This document shows, piece by piece, positions 21,215 to 32,292 of a stretch of 64,000 nucleotides of DNA. Under the pieces are notes generated by a model. That model made no database searches and was not told the origin of the DNA. It saw only the letters and a list, made by a program, of their open reading frames with translations. The DNA lies in NCBI GenBank assembly GCA_047967505.1, contig CM106540.1. One strand, given 5' to 3'. Position 1 is the first letter of the stretch. The number at the start of each line of letters is the position of its first letter. The stretch comes from Dipteris shenzhenensis (taxonomy: Eukaryota > Polypodiophyta > Polypodiopsida > Gleicheniales). Position numbers and translations under genes: made by a program.

Positions 21215-22830
21215 TCAATGAAGAGCATTTACATCAACAGTTTCAGCCAAGTCTAACGCGCCAAACAAGTCTATCTCTAACTCTATACCGAGTTGATCTC
21301 CTATATCATCATCGTACTCTAGCATCGTATGTTCACCTAAAAGTACTTGATCATCTTCTTCAATAAAGTGTGGTGATTCTTGATGATTGTTGTCTTCTTC
21401 CTCAATATTGTGATCTCCATCTTCCTCTTGTGCGATGTCATTATGCGCATCTTCCTCTTGGCTCATATTGTGATCTTCATCTTCTTTGCTAGATTCATCT
21501 GGATCAATTGGATCCGGCATTGGTAGTGGCATCTCCATATCCACATCTCTATCTTCGAAAAATTTCTTACTTGGATCACATACCACCATCTTGGATCAAA
21601 ACGATCCGAATGAAAAACCACCTATATTGAAGATGGGTGCCAAATGTCGTCAATTATATATATGAAACTATGCTTAAGTACATGTATCAATGTATCTTTA
21701 AAAACGAAAGCTTCGATTAATCAAATCATTAGTATGCACCTGCTCACAGTGCTCGGGAAGAACAAAAGTATCACTTTCATCGGTCCACAGTTTGGTGGAG
21801 TCTATTGCAAAGAAACCGCTACTATCTTTTCTCACTGTCGCATGGGGACTGTTGTAAATAGTTCGAAACCACAATACATCAAGAATGAAAATACTAAATC
21901 TTCTGAAATCAACTTCATAGATTTTGCGTATGGTTCCACAATAATCCAACTATGAGGAGAGAAGATTGGTATCTGAAGCACTTGCTTAGCTATCTTGTGT
22001 GAAGTTAGCCATGACTCCACAATCATACGTGACTCTCTTTGAATCGATGCGTTCCACACAAAAATGTCGTCCATATGACCATAATGCACTGTACTTTTTG
22101 TACTGTAAAAGAGCATCATTAAAACAATGAAAATGCATCTATTTTATAGCGTGTATTGCCACAAATAATTACTTAATTACATCAAGAGGTAAGAAACTTA
22201 CATGCATCATACATCTAGATGATAACTCTCGCTCGCACTCTCCATCGTGTTTGGCTTTACGTAGAGCCAGTTGTAGCCAATCAAGTGACATGTGAGTGGG
22301 GAGAAGAGTCCCATGGATATGGTTGCAATCGCCTGAACATTACTCTGAATCTCGTCCTTGCATTTATTCTTTCTACTTTGGCCACTTCATATCTCTCAAT
22401 CCACTTCTGCATCTCCTTGCTATTGAGGATACAAAACTTATTGAATTTCTCCATTTTCTCTTCGCTCATCTTTCTTTCAATCCCTTCTCCTTGGGGAACC
22501 TCGCCAACGATGCAATCATCATCCTTGTTATGCCAATCTTGCGGCATATCAGGATCCGTGGATGCAAGAAACTCCGTGATATATACTAATGACTCTTGCA
22601 CAAGCCATCCCTCTACCATGCTTGCTTCTGGTCTTGCTCTTTGTCTTACAAATCCCTTAAAAGTTTTCATAAACTGCTCGAGAAAAAACATCCACTGACT
22701 ATGAATGGTACCTGCAATAGCCACCTCATCAACTATGTGCACAAGCAAGTGTACTTGAGTTGTCATAATGCTCGAGGGAAAGTGCTTCTCAAGCAAGCAT
22801 ACGGCTTCGATGGATTCCACCTTAGACTTC
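21215..22830 (-). pseudogene. tnp2 3' half of copy A (DUF4218, DUF4216, acidic tail)
   Basis: Minus-strand exons in order: 22820-22281, with the DUF4218 blocks HLLVHIVDEVAIAG, WMFFLEQFMKTFKGFVRQ and EGWLVQESLVYITEFL; 22119-21698, with the DUF4216-type stretch DYCGTIRKIYEVDFRRF and ESDTFVLPEHCEQV; and 21589-21215, an Asp/Glu-rich tail (DEDHNMSQEEDAHND). Frames shift between exons and near 22330, so it is broken. In CACTA elements TNP2 cuts the ends. The catalytic part, with MDGVNPFG and LDPMHI in copy B, is deleted here. Confidence 0.85.
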
Positions 22831-22849
22831 TCGATGCACCCCTCTTCCT

Positions 22850-23500
22850 TCTCTTATGTCTATGCTCTTTTTCCCTCTTTCATCCCCTCTTTCAATCTCT
22901 TTTCCTCTCTCTTTCCTCCTCTCTTTCCCCTCTCTCTTTTCCTCTCTTTTTCTCTTCTTTTCATAAGCATATGCCTATGCATGTCGTCCTTCTCCTTCTC
23001 CTTCTCCTTCTCTCTTGTTTCTCTTATGCTTATGCATAAGAATAAGCATATCCTTTCTCTCTTCTTTCTCTTATGCTCATGCTCTTTTCCCCTCTTCTTT
23101 CTCTTATGCTTATGCTTATGCATGAGCATATGTTTCCTTCTCCTCTTTTCCTCTCTCCTTCTCCTTCCCTTCTCTTCTTTTTTCCTCACTCTTTCACTTC
23201 TTTTCATAAGCATATGCCTATGCCTATGCATATCCTTCTCCTTTCTTTCTCTTCTTTTTCTCTTCTTTTCATAAGCATATGCCTATGCATGACCTTCTCC
23301 TTCTCCTTCTCCTTTCTTTCTCTTCTTTTTCCCTCTCTTCTTTCTCTTCTCCTTCTCCTTCTCTCTTCTTTCTCTTCTCCTTCTCCTTCTCCTCCTTCTC
23401 CTTCTCTCTTCTTTCTCTTCTTTTTTCCTCCTCTCTTCTTTCTCTTCTCTCTTCCTCTCTTTTTGTCTTCTTTTCATAAGCCTATGCCTATGCCTATGCT
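22850..23500. repeat. Pyrimidine-rich low-complexity block with CATAAGCATATGCCTATGC units
   Basis: About 650 bp of TCTTTCTC-type runs broken by repeats of TTTTCATAAGCATATGCC. Long frames on both strands here encode only Ser/Phe/Leu or Arg/Lys/Glu repeats and are not genes. It replaces the centre of copy A. Copies D and E have comparable blocks with the same CATAAGC core. Confidence 0.85.
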
Positions 23501-23545
23501 TATGTTTGTTTTTTGTTTTTTGTTTTCGTGTTTGTGTCTATGTTA

Positions 23546-25092
23546 GACATGGGATCATGTCGTACATCCGACGAGTAAAAACAGCCTCGCAGAAGGAGTC
23601 ATCACGATCTCTATTCTCTAGAGGACTTTGATTCCTCTCAGGAGACACCTCAGGGGCCTACCGCTGTGACTCTACCCTTGGCTTGACTCCTGTCGGACGT
23701 AGCACTACGACTACCCCTGACCCGACTCCTCTCAGACATAGCACTGTGACTACCCCTCGGGGAACTCCTTTGCTAGCAGCCCATGGCTTTGTCGAGAGTC
23801 TTGACAAGTTTGTAGCACAGATGACCGATGAGGAGGTAGCCAGATTCTTCTCTCTGCTATTTCTAAGGACCTTAGCAATTCCCTCTCCTACACTGATGGC
23901 TGGACCTACTGCCCAGCCATCCCCTCCTTCCCCTTCTCGACTGAGGGGTCATCACTTGCGCATGCCTATCGTAAGGGAAGGAAGAGTAGGAGGGGCCGCT
24001 TATGTTGTGTTGACTGGGGAGATGTAGATGAGTCAGCACACTCACATCCCTACAGGTCTCCACTTGGTCTTGAGACACAGTATCAGTCACGTCCCTTGCC
24101 CTCTTCTACTCCCACTACTACTCCTCACTCTGGAAGCACTTACACAGCTTCCACTTTCTCTGACTCTGCCACTACCATGAGTCCTCACCTAGTCGAGGAC
24201 CTCTCCTATCAAATCACGGGAGCCAGAGAGATAATAGAAGATAGAAAGGGCAAAGCAGTGATGGCCACCATGAGGCGGTTGCCACTTTAAGAATGGTATT
24301 GCTACTAATTGGTAGTATCAAGGTGACCAAAAGAAGCAGGCGATCATTGATGAATTAAAAGAAAAATACCCTAACTCACCAAATTGGGAGTTCAATGAGA
24401 ATTACATGCATGGATCAACCTTGTGTACTTCCATCGCAAAGAAGATGGCTAAACCTAGCTGGGCAGACAAAGCTGATTGAAAGTTCTTCAAGAAGCAAAA
24501 TAGGGACCATCCCGAAATGTTCGAGTCTGAGAGGAGGGTTGCGAGGAGATGGCTGGACACTATAGGTACTTCGCACTTTGGTGCGGGTGGATGGTTGGCA
24601 TTCGCGGCAACCGTGGTAAGTCTACTTCTTCTCATTTAATGTATTGTTCTATTTGTCTTACTACATATTACATGCACTTTATCTAACTCTCGTAAATTGG
24701 GTCCATAGCAAGCTGCAATGGGTCATCTTCCTACAGATGTAGAGACATGACACGCATTTCGTATAGGAACAAATCCGTGGTTTATTGAGCAGGAGGCAAT
24801 GGGAGTGACGGTCGATTGGGCTGAGGTGGCTGCTTGCATGATATAAGTCTCCTCCTACTTGTAATCTCACTTTTTAAATTGTTTTATTCTTTAAGTTCCA
24901 ATCTAATTTTCAATTAATATGGTTTTACTCTTAGGGTTAAAGCTCGAGCGTCCCATCACCAGAGGCGAGCGATCACGAGGGCCAGGGATCAGGTGTAGCT
25001 AACGAGGGCTAGGGAGCAGGCGCAGCTCACGAGGACCAAGGATCAGGCCAGCAAAATGAGAACGAGAAGGACAACGATGATTCGAATGAGTA
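23546..25092 (+). pseudogene. tnpA-like gene of family 1 (copy A), broken
   Basis: Plus-strand pieces comprise a Pro/Ser/Thr-rich part (23683-24027, MTPVGRSTTTTPDPTPLRHS), a block reading NSPNWEFNENYMHGSTLC, and one with RRVARRWLDTIGTSHFGAGG. A GTAAGT donor follows near 24615. HFGAGG also occurs in the family 2 tnpA gene, which supports the relationship. A TGA at 24478 and other stops break the frame. TNPA-type proteins bind subterminal motifs and help TNP2. The family assignment (plant En/Spm second protein) is by position and this short match. Confidence 0.5.
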
Positions 25093-25404
25093 GTAGTAGT
25101 AGTAGTAGTAGTTTGCATAAACTTCGCCATGTATATCATTTTGTATATCGGCTCATTTGAGAGATTTTGTGTCACCCTTTTCGAAAGGGTAATTTTGTAA
25201 CAAACAATGTTGTATATCTTCGACATGTATATGCTTTTGTTGCTCGATCATTTCATTTGAGCGATTTTGTATCACCCTTTTCGCAAGGGAAATTTTGTAA
25301 TAAAAAACTTTTTTTTGTAATTATAAAAAAAAAACATTAGTGGAGTAGAACAGGGCTTGCTATGGCCCTGTTTATCCCCACTAATGCTTTTTTTAAATTC
25401 TGTT

Positions 25405-25515
25405 AATTGTCGCTATATAGCGATGTTTTCTAGTGTCACTATATAGTGATGTTTACTAGTGTCGCTATATAGCAATGTTTACTAGTGTTGCTATATAGCG
25501 ACTATTCTTTTTTGA
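25405..25515. repeat. Family 1 subterminal motif array, copy A right end
   Basis: Four close copies of TCGCTATATAGCGA within about 110 bp (GTCGCTATATAGCGATGTTT and variants), about 100 bp inside the right terminus. The same arrangement occurs in inverse order at 56560-56665 in copy C. Confidence 0.85.
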
Positions 25516-25617
25516 TGCTTATAACGACGTTAATAACGACCTTTGCACCCGTTGTTAAAAAAAAAACTGTAAAAAACATCAGTATTTTCATTGGAAAAGG
25601 GCATATGCCTTGTAGTG

Positions 25618-26048
25618 AATCCATTTACATCATGTGCAGGATGCTCGAAAGTTGTATGCTTCTTGAAGAGAGGAAGCTATTTCACATGTTGATAAGTCCA
25701 TGTGCATCACCATTGATGGCATGGAATAGAATACAAAAACTTTGCCATGATATAGAAGTATCCCACCGGCATTGGAGGGCAAACGTGGACTAAAAACACA
25801 CTTGTGTGGAGTATTAGTACATGGATACCGAATCTTTTGTGATGTATGGATTGATAGTTTGCATGACCATGATAGTGACCAGGTTGTTACATCAATCATG
25901 AAAGCAATAAGAAAGTTTAGAGATGCTCATGGATGTTTACCTAACACATTGCGAATACAAGCTGATAATTGGTTGGAGAGAGAACAAGAATAAATATATA
26001 TTTGCTTTATGCTCTATGTTGGTTGGTTTGAAAATATTTGAAGAAGTC
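25618..26048 (+). pseudogene. DUF7869-type protein remnant (transposase-like)
   Basis: The frame reads ITIDGM, then (after a TAG that stands for the usual Gln) NTKTLP, then GLKTHLCGVLVHGYRIFCD, SLHDHDSDQVVTSIMKAIRK and LPNTLRIQADN, and after a one-base frameshift RENKNKYIFALCSMLVGLKI. These blocks fit the DUF7869 pattern (IDGMDQ, VHG, HDSN, LQxDN, RENKN) known from plant and animal transposon-derived proteins. It is cut at its left by copy A and at its right, at GAAGAAGT (26041-26048), by copy B. Confidence 0.65.
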
Positions 26049-26139
26049 ACTACTACACACGGATCCTATTGCGATGTTTATGTACCGATGCTTAGCGCCG
26101 CTTAGTGTTAATCATTGGTATGAAAAGCGGGTTTCCTAA

Positions 26140-26265
26140 ATCATCGCTATATAGTGACTCTTGCTAAAAGTCGCTATATAGTGACTATTATAAAGGTCAC
26201 TATATATCGACTTTTAAGTGCCACTATATAGTGACATTGATATACAATTTTATAGCGACGTTTTT
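26140..26265. repeat. Family 1 subterminal motif array, copy B left end
   Basis: Degenerate repeats of the TCGCTATATAGCGA palindrome (TCGCTATATAGTGACT and CACTATATAGTGACATTG among them), in the same place relative to the terminus as in copy A. Confidence 0.8.
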
Positions 26266-26452
26266 CCAGAGAGGTTTTTTTTTTAATATAGGCCTTAAAA
26301 GTTAGTTTTTTCCAATGACAAATTTTTTTAAATTTTCATACATGTTTGAGCTCATAGAGAATAAAAAAATGAGAGCATGTACATCAAGCCTTTGAAGCTC
26401 ATATATTCATGTCTAAGTTTGAGATGAGAAAAATCAAATAAGAGCATTTACA

Positions 26453-27419
26453 TCAACAGTCTAAGGCACCAAACAAGTCTATCTCCAGCTCTATACCCAG
26501 TTGATCTCCTATATCATCATCGTACTCTATCATCGTACGTTCACCTAAAAGTATTTGATCATCTTCTTCAATAAAGTGTGGTGATTCTTGATGATTGTTG
26601 TCTTTTTCCTTAATATCATGATCTCCATCCTCCTCTCGTGCAATGTCATTATGTACATCTTCTTCTTGGCTCATATGGTGATCTACATCTTCTTCGTGAT
26701 TCATCAATTAGATCCGGCATTGGTAGTGGCATCTCCATATCCACATCTCGATCTTCAAAAATTTGCTTACTTCATGGTGCAACTTGGATCACGTACCACC
26801 ATCTTGGATCAGAACGATCCGGATGAAAAACCACCTATATTGAAGATGGGTGCCAATTGTCGTCAGTTATATATATGAAATTATGCTCAAGTACATGTAT
26901 CAATGGACTTTAAAAACGAAAGCTTCGACTAATTAAATCATTAGTATGCACCTGCTGACAATGTTTGGGAGGAACAAAAGTATCACTTTCATCGGTCCAA
27001 TGTTTGGTGGAGTCTATTGCAAAGAGACTGCTACTATCTTTTCTCACTATCGCATGGGGACCATTGTCAGTAGTTCTAAACCATTTTACATCAAGAATGA
27101 AAATAGTAAATCGTCTGAAATCAATTTCATAGATGTCGCGTATGGTTCCACAATAATCCAACTGTGAGGAGAGAAGATTGGTATTTGAAGCACTTGCTCG
27201 GCTATCTTGTGTGAAGTTAGCCATGACTCCACAATCATACGTGACTCTCTTTTAATCGATGCGTTCCACGTGAAAATGTCGTCCATATGACCATAATGCA
27301 CTGTACTTTCTGTACTGTAAAAGAGCATCATTAAAACAATGAAGATGCATCTATTTTATAGCATATATTGCCACAAATAATTACTTAATTACGTCAAGAG
27401 GTAAGAAACTTACATGCAC
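26453..27419 (-). pseudogene. tnp2 3' end of copy B (DUF4216 and acidic tail)
   Basis: The minus-strand exon 27224-26910 reads DYCGTIRDIYEIDFRRF and ESDTFVPPKHCQQV, preceded by HYGHMDDIFTWNAS. The last exon (26707-26453) is acidic (HHMSQEEDVHND). It mirrors copy A with small indels, for example loss of part of the acidic segment. The sequence is cut at 27419/27420 by family 2 copy 1 within the intron after the DUF4218 exon. Confidence 0.8.
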
Positions 27420-27439
27420 CACAACAACACAAAGCAACT

Positions 27440-27680
27440 ATAGACATGCTTGGTAGATGCACAAAATAGCGAGTGCATCTATAGGCATTGCTTTAGTAGA
27501 GGAATTACGGGCGCGTCTAAATGCACGTCTATAAGCTCGTCTATTTGCACGTAAATTACCGCATGTACGTGCGCGTCTAACCTGAGAAAATACGAGTCCA
27601 TCTAACATCGCGTTTATTAGCGCGTCTATTTGCGCGTGTATTAGCACGTTTATTTGCGCGTTTAGACTGAGAATTAGACA
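27440..27680. repeat. Family 2 subterminal motif array, copy 1 left end
   Basis: About a dozen copies of GCGTCTA and its close variants (GCGCGTCTA, CACGTCTA, TAGACGCG) in 240 bp. The same motif fills the right end (31855-32275), the tnp2/tnpA centre of copies 2 and 3, and a tnpA intron. Confidence 0.85.
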
Positions 27681-27874
27681 CACATTTAGACGCGTAGATA
27701 GATGCAAACCAGAGAATACAGAAAGTGAGATTTTGGTGTACATCATTGCTTTCCGAACATTGCCCATGATTACCAAAGCACATAATTTTTTGCAAGCCCA
27801 CATATACAAGAATTAAGTGAGATGAGGAGAATGAGACAATATGTAAAATAGTTTTGCCAATATCAATTATGGGG

Positions 27875-30800
27875 CTACGGTTCAATCTCATCCTCAATGA
27901 GATCAACCCTTGCTAAACTATCTACTTCAAAATCCAAAAAAGTGTTTAGATCTACAAATAGATTCAACCCACTACTACTTGTGCCACTCTTGTGCTCATC
28001 GAAATCAGCATCTCGAATGGTAGGCTCATCCTCACGGGTAATGGCCTCAATATCTATATCTCCTATCTCATGATCATCCTCCTCTCTCGTATCATGGTCA
28101 TCATCACGTCCATGGCCATGATCATCCTCCATACGCTCCATATTAGTAAATGTACTATACATCACTTTGGAACGTGGCATAATAGATATGACATGCCACC
28201 ATCTATTATTATCCACCGTTGGTTGATAGACAACCTAATTCAGACACAAATACAATCATGTTACTTTTCTTGCATCGAACATTTAAAAGCGAGTATTTTT
28301 ATATGTGTGCACAGTACCTGTTCACATTGTTGCGGTAGTACTAGTGTGTCCTTCCTACTTTGCCAAAACTTTGTGGAGTCAATAGTTACAAAGCCATTTG
28401 CATGGCATTTGATTGTTGCATTAGGGCCTCTTTCCACCACGTCCTTAAACCACTTTACATCCAAAACATACACAAAGAAGCGTCGAAAGTCAAGCATAAT
28501 AATATCTTGGATTATGCCACAATAATCATCCATGGCTCCATTGGCTCCCTCAAAGCTAGCAATGATGCCGCAATCTTGTGTGTTTCTCTTATCATCAATC
28601 CGTTGTGTTCGAAAATGCTTGCCCTCACACCATATAGCATTGAACATAGTGCACTACACCAAGAAAAAATCAATTAAATAAGCAATCTAAATTATTGAAA
28701 GCTCCTAACTTATGCATAACATTCTATATACTGACCTTGCTCATGCATCCCCTAGCATACTCCCATTCTTCCATTGTGATATGCATCCCCTCATCTTTCT
28801 CTGCTTTCTCCATTTCATCAAGTAGCCAATCCACATGAATATCCTTTGGAAGTGCTCTTAGATGCTAAGGGTATGGCACACGAGATCCGTGGTGTGTACG
28901 AAAGAGGGCCCTTTCTTCTTGTCTTCTTGCCTTTGCATCCTCGTATCTTGTCACCCACCTTTTCATCACATCACTATTAAGCACGCAAAAGAGGTTGATA
29001 CTATTAAGCAACTCCTTGTCTATTACTTTGTTGCGTCCTTTCCCTTGAGGCACAATAGAGGTCATCCTTAGGTCTTCATCATCTCTCCATAGTCGTGGGA
29101 GAGAGCTATCCACATCAACAAGAAACTCAGAAATATATACAAGTGACTCTTGTACCAACCAACCCTCGGCCATGCTACCTTTGGGTCTTGCATTTTGTCT
29201 CACGAAGCCCTTCAAGGTCTTCATGAAGCGCTCGAGGAAGAACAACTATCGTGCATGTATAGTACCGCATATAGCAATCTCATCCACCAAATGCACTATG
29301 AGATGTAGTTCGCTTGTGAGAATAGAACGTGGAAATGTCTCCTCCACTAAACAAACCACCTCCACTGACATAACTCGAGCATTCTCAAGCATGGTGGGAT
29401 CTATTTCCTTTGAGCTCACATACCTCACAAGCTCGCCCATCTTGTAAATACAATCTTTCACGTCCTTCGATGCAATACGTGAAATGCTAGTAGGTAGGAT
29501 GAAGTGAACCCACGAGGAGGTGGTTGATTAGTTGCTTATAGCTATTCACTCACAAATTTGAAAAGAAAAAGATATTATGCACATAAAATTCTTACTTGGA
29601 GCATCTTGTGCCAATCATGAGATTTCAAGCCATATAATTGCTCTACACCTCTTTTCTTGCTCTTTGTAAAGGCTCCCTTCAAACATCTCATGCATCTAGT
29701 GGGAGTACGAATTGTAGTAATAGCGCACTTCACCATCGCCATCTCTAGCTTTGATAACATCCACAGTGCATGAGGTAAAAAAACACGCCCAGTTGGTCTC
29801 TCTTGAGGCAAAGCTTCACGCATCCTCATAGATCCTCTCTTATGCCTGTCGAATCTCGTGTCCCATTCAAATGCTCGCAAATGGTAGATGCCACATTCTT
29901 GAAGATATGCATGGGATCAAGCAGGTGATTCATCTTGAGGTGGTACCAATATGGTAAATGATAAAAGATCGAGTATCTAAACAAAATAAAGTATTATTGT
30001 GGAATCTTTAATTTCAGCCAATATAGCCAATCTTTACTTCCAACCAATAGTTACAAACCCTTACCGGCTCATGCCAAGTGGTGGAGGAGTCATGGAACCA
30101 TCCCAAATTCTCATCCAATCTCCCATGGTGAGTGATTGTGGGAGGACTTCATTCCAAGGGGCAACATATCTAGGATGATTAGGTGGGAGAAATCAATGGT
30201 GATTCTCATAGATGACCTTATTCAATGCGTCTGCCCATGAGGCAACTAGCGAAGGACCACAAACAGGACATGCATGGTAACCCGATGTAGTGAGACCTGA
30301 ACAATAGATGCAATTAAGAGTGGAAGGTGGGTTTAGGGTGCCACATCCTTTGCCTATTCATAATTAAAAATGCAATGCTTACCTGAACACTCGCCATAGC
30401 CTAGGAAGTCATGCATCGTCCACATCAAGACTGCTTTGCAGTTGAAGTCTCGTGATGAGGGAGGCCTGCTCACATCATGCTCCAAATAAACATTAGGGTT
30501 TTTGACTTTATGTTTTCCTAGAATTAGAAGGGACAGCATAACATGTTCTTTCTTAATATCCATAGAGGGTGGAAGATTGTAATTCACCAATACCACTGGC
30601 CATACATTGTAAGACGTGCTTTTGAGACCAAATGGGTTCACACCGTCCATACCCAATCCAAGTCTCAAGCTCCTAGGTTCTTCCTTGAAGCATGGCCATG
30701 TGTCTTCAATATGCTTCCACGTAGGAGAGTCCGCAGGAGTTCTCCCCTTGCCATCGGTTGATCGATGGGAGGAATGCCATGACATGAGCTCTGCAATAGA

Positions 30801-31819
30801 TTTGCACTTGAACATATGTTGCATGCGAGGGATTATGGGAAAATGTCACAATACCTTACGAGGCACATCCAAGGTTTTGAGATCTGCTCTATATCTTGCC
30901 TCTCCACAAGTAGGACACTCTCTTGCATCCTTATGTAGTCCATGAAACAAAACACAATCGTTGACACATGCATGGATGCGCTTGTAATCTAATCCTCCAA
31001 GAGAGGTCACATGTTGCCTTGCCATATCTCTTGAGGTCGATAGTTTATTCTCCCTTGGAAGCATTTTACACAATAGCCTGCACGTGAAGACCATAAATGA
31101 GGAAAAGCATTCGAGTAATTGACCCACTAGCATAATTCACCATGTTTGCAAAATCGACTTTAAAGCTTACTTGAGTAATGCATTCAAACTTGCATTGCTC
31201 CATCCATAGATGGTTTGCAAGTTTAGTAACTCAAGGGAGGCACGTAGAATAGAGAATGTGCACCCCTCAAACAGTGGAGTCGATGCTGCAGTAAAAAGAT
31301 CATCCTGCTCCATGCTATTATCCCTCCCTTGATGGACATATAAATCTTGCACCATATCATCAAACACCTCCTCCTCCACAGCTTCATGAGGTAATGGCGG
31401 AGGGCTACTATCACCATCACTCCACGCATCTGTAATGGTACCTCTTGAAGATCCCACCTCATATCGCCGATGCTTCGCCTCCTCATGGCGAGCATAGGGC
31501 AACATATGCGGGTGTGGCATTGCATCTTGTATCAAATTAAAACGGGATCATAACTCAAACATATGAACACCCATAGGTATCTCAATCAACCTTAACTTAC
31601 AAACCCTTACCCTGTTTACGGTCACATCCCATTCTCCATACTTTGAGATATGATTGAGTGTAATCCTGCTTGCACGATACATGTTTCCTCGACATCGATC
31701 ACACAGACATTTGATTTTTTGCTCCAACCACATTTCGCGATGGTGGATACGGAGGGATTCATCCTCATTGGAGCTACTTGTTGAAGATAAAGACATCCTA
31801 CAAACAAACAACCCACCAA
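27875..31819 (-). pseudogene. tnp2 of family 2 copy 1, broken
   Basis: Minus-strand exons in order: the transposase-associated N-terminus (31798-31548, KIKCLCDRCRGNMYRASRIT); an acidic exon (31535-31167); TNP2 core (31133-30354, with LGLGMDGVNPFGLKS and MWTMHDFLGYGECSG); a part with LDPMHIFKNV and GLKSHDWHKMLQV (about 29990-29575); DUF4218 (29461-28865, MFFLERFMKTLKGFVRQ); DUF4216-type (28647-28261); and a Glu/Asp-rich tail (28216-27875). CGA became TGA before HFPIIPR, and a stretch present in copy 2 (EPLIDELDILWRG) is deleted. It is not functional. Confidence 0.85.
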
Positions 31820-31854
31820 ATTTGCTCTTTTTTAAATGTTTAATTTAAACTCTG

Positions 31855-32275
31855 TCGCACGTCTAAAGGCACGTCTAAAAGCGCGTCTACAATCGCATTT
31901 AAAGGCGCATCTAAAAGCGCGTCTACTCTGTGTATTTAGATGCGTCTATAGACGTGCTATTAGACGCGAATAGCATACACAACATACACAGCATTCTGTA
32001 AAATTAAAAAAAAAATAAAGTGCGTCTATCAGTGTGTTTAAAATTGCTTTTATGTACGCGTCTGTCTGTTCGACTTGCGTCTATATTTGCATCTATAAAC
32101 GTGTTTATAAGCGTGTTTATTTATGCCTCTAACTATGCGTCTATATGCACGTTTGTCTGATATATAGATGCGCAATTAGATGCAGGTCTCCAGACGCAAA
32201 AATAGATGCACAAATAGATACGCTCGTAAGTTTTTTATTTAGTTCAGTAAATGCGTCTGTACGCATGTGTATGGG
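31855..32275. repeat. Family 2 motif arrays: centre joined to right end, copy 1
   Basis: GCGTCTA/TAGACGC repeats run from the tnp2 promoter side (31855-31965) across the deletion scar (ATACACAACATACACAGCATTCTG, about 31975-32000, written here as one site) to the right terminus. In copy 2 these two arrays are 2.7 kb apart with tnpA between them. Confidence 0.8.
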
Positions 32276-32292
32276 TGCTTTGTCTTGTTGTG

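Larger units (their letters stand above)
20819..25617. mobile_element. CACTA family 1, copy A (4.8 kb, internally deleted)
   Basis: The left end is CACTACTACACATAGATCC and the right end, read inward, CACTACAAGGCATATGCCC. The 3-bp duplication AAT lies at 20816-20818 and 25618-25620. Arrays of the TCGCTATATAGCGA motif lie near both ends. On the minus strand it keeps the 3' half of tnp2. On the plus strand it has a broken tnpA-like gene. The 5' half of tnp2 and the central promoter are replaced by a pyrimidine-rich low-complexity block. It therefore cannot move by itself. It is inserted in a DUF7869-type gene. Confidence 0.9.
27420..32292. mobile_element. CACTA-like family 2, copy 1 (4.9 kb, tnpA deleted)
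   Basis: The ends are CACAACAACACAAAGCA and, read inward from the right, CACAACAAGACAAAGCA: a 17-bp inverted repeat with one mismatch. CAC is duplicated at 27417-27419 and 32293-32295. The uninterrupted target (TACATGCACCATACATCTAG) survives in copy D at 37647-37666, which proves the insertion. It carries a broken tnp2 but lacks the tnpA region, which was lost near 31980. The termini CACAA rather than CACTA are unusual. Confidence 0.93.

Noticed and set aside
22850-23500. Long Ser/Phe/Leu and Arg/Lys/Glu frames
   Set aside because: They are translations of a C/T-rich simple repeat. The same applies to 48800-50150, 54180-54520 and 56150-56450.
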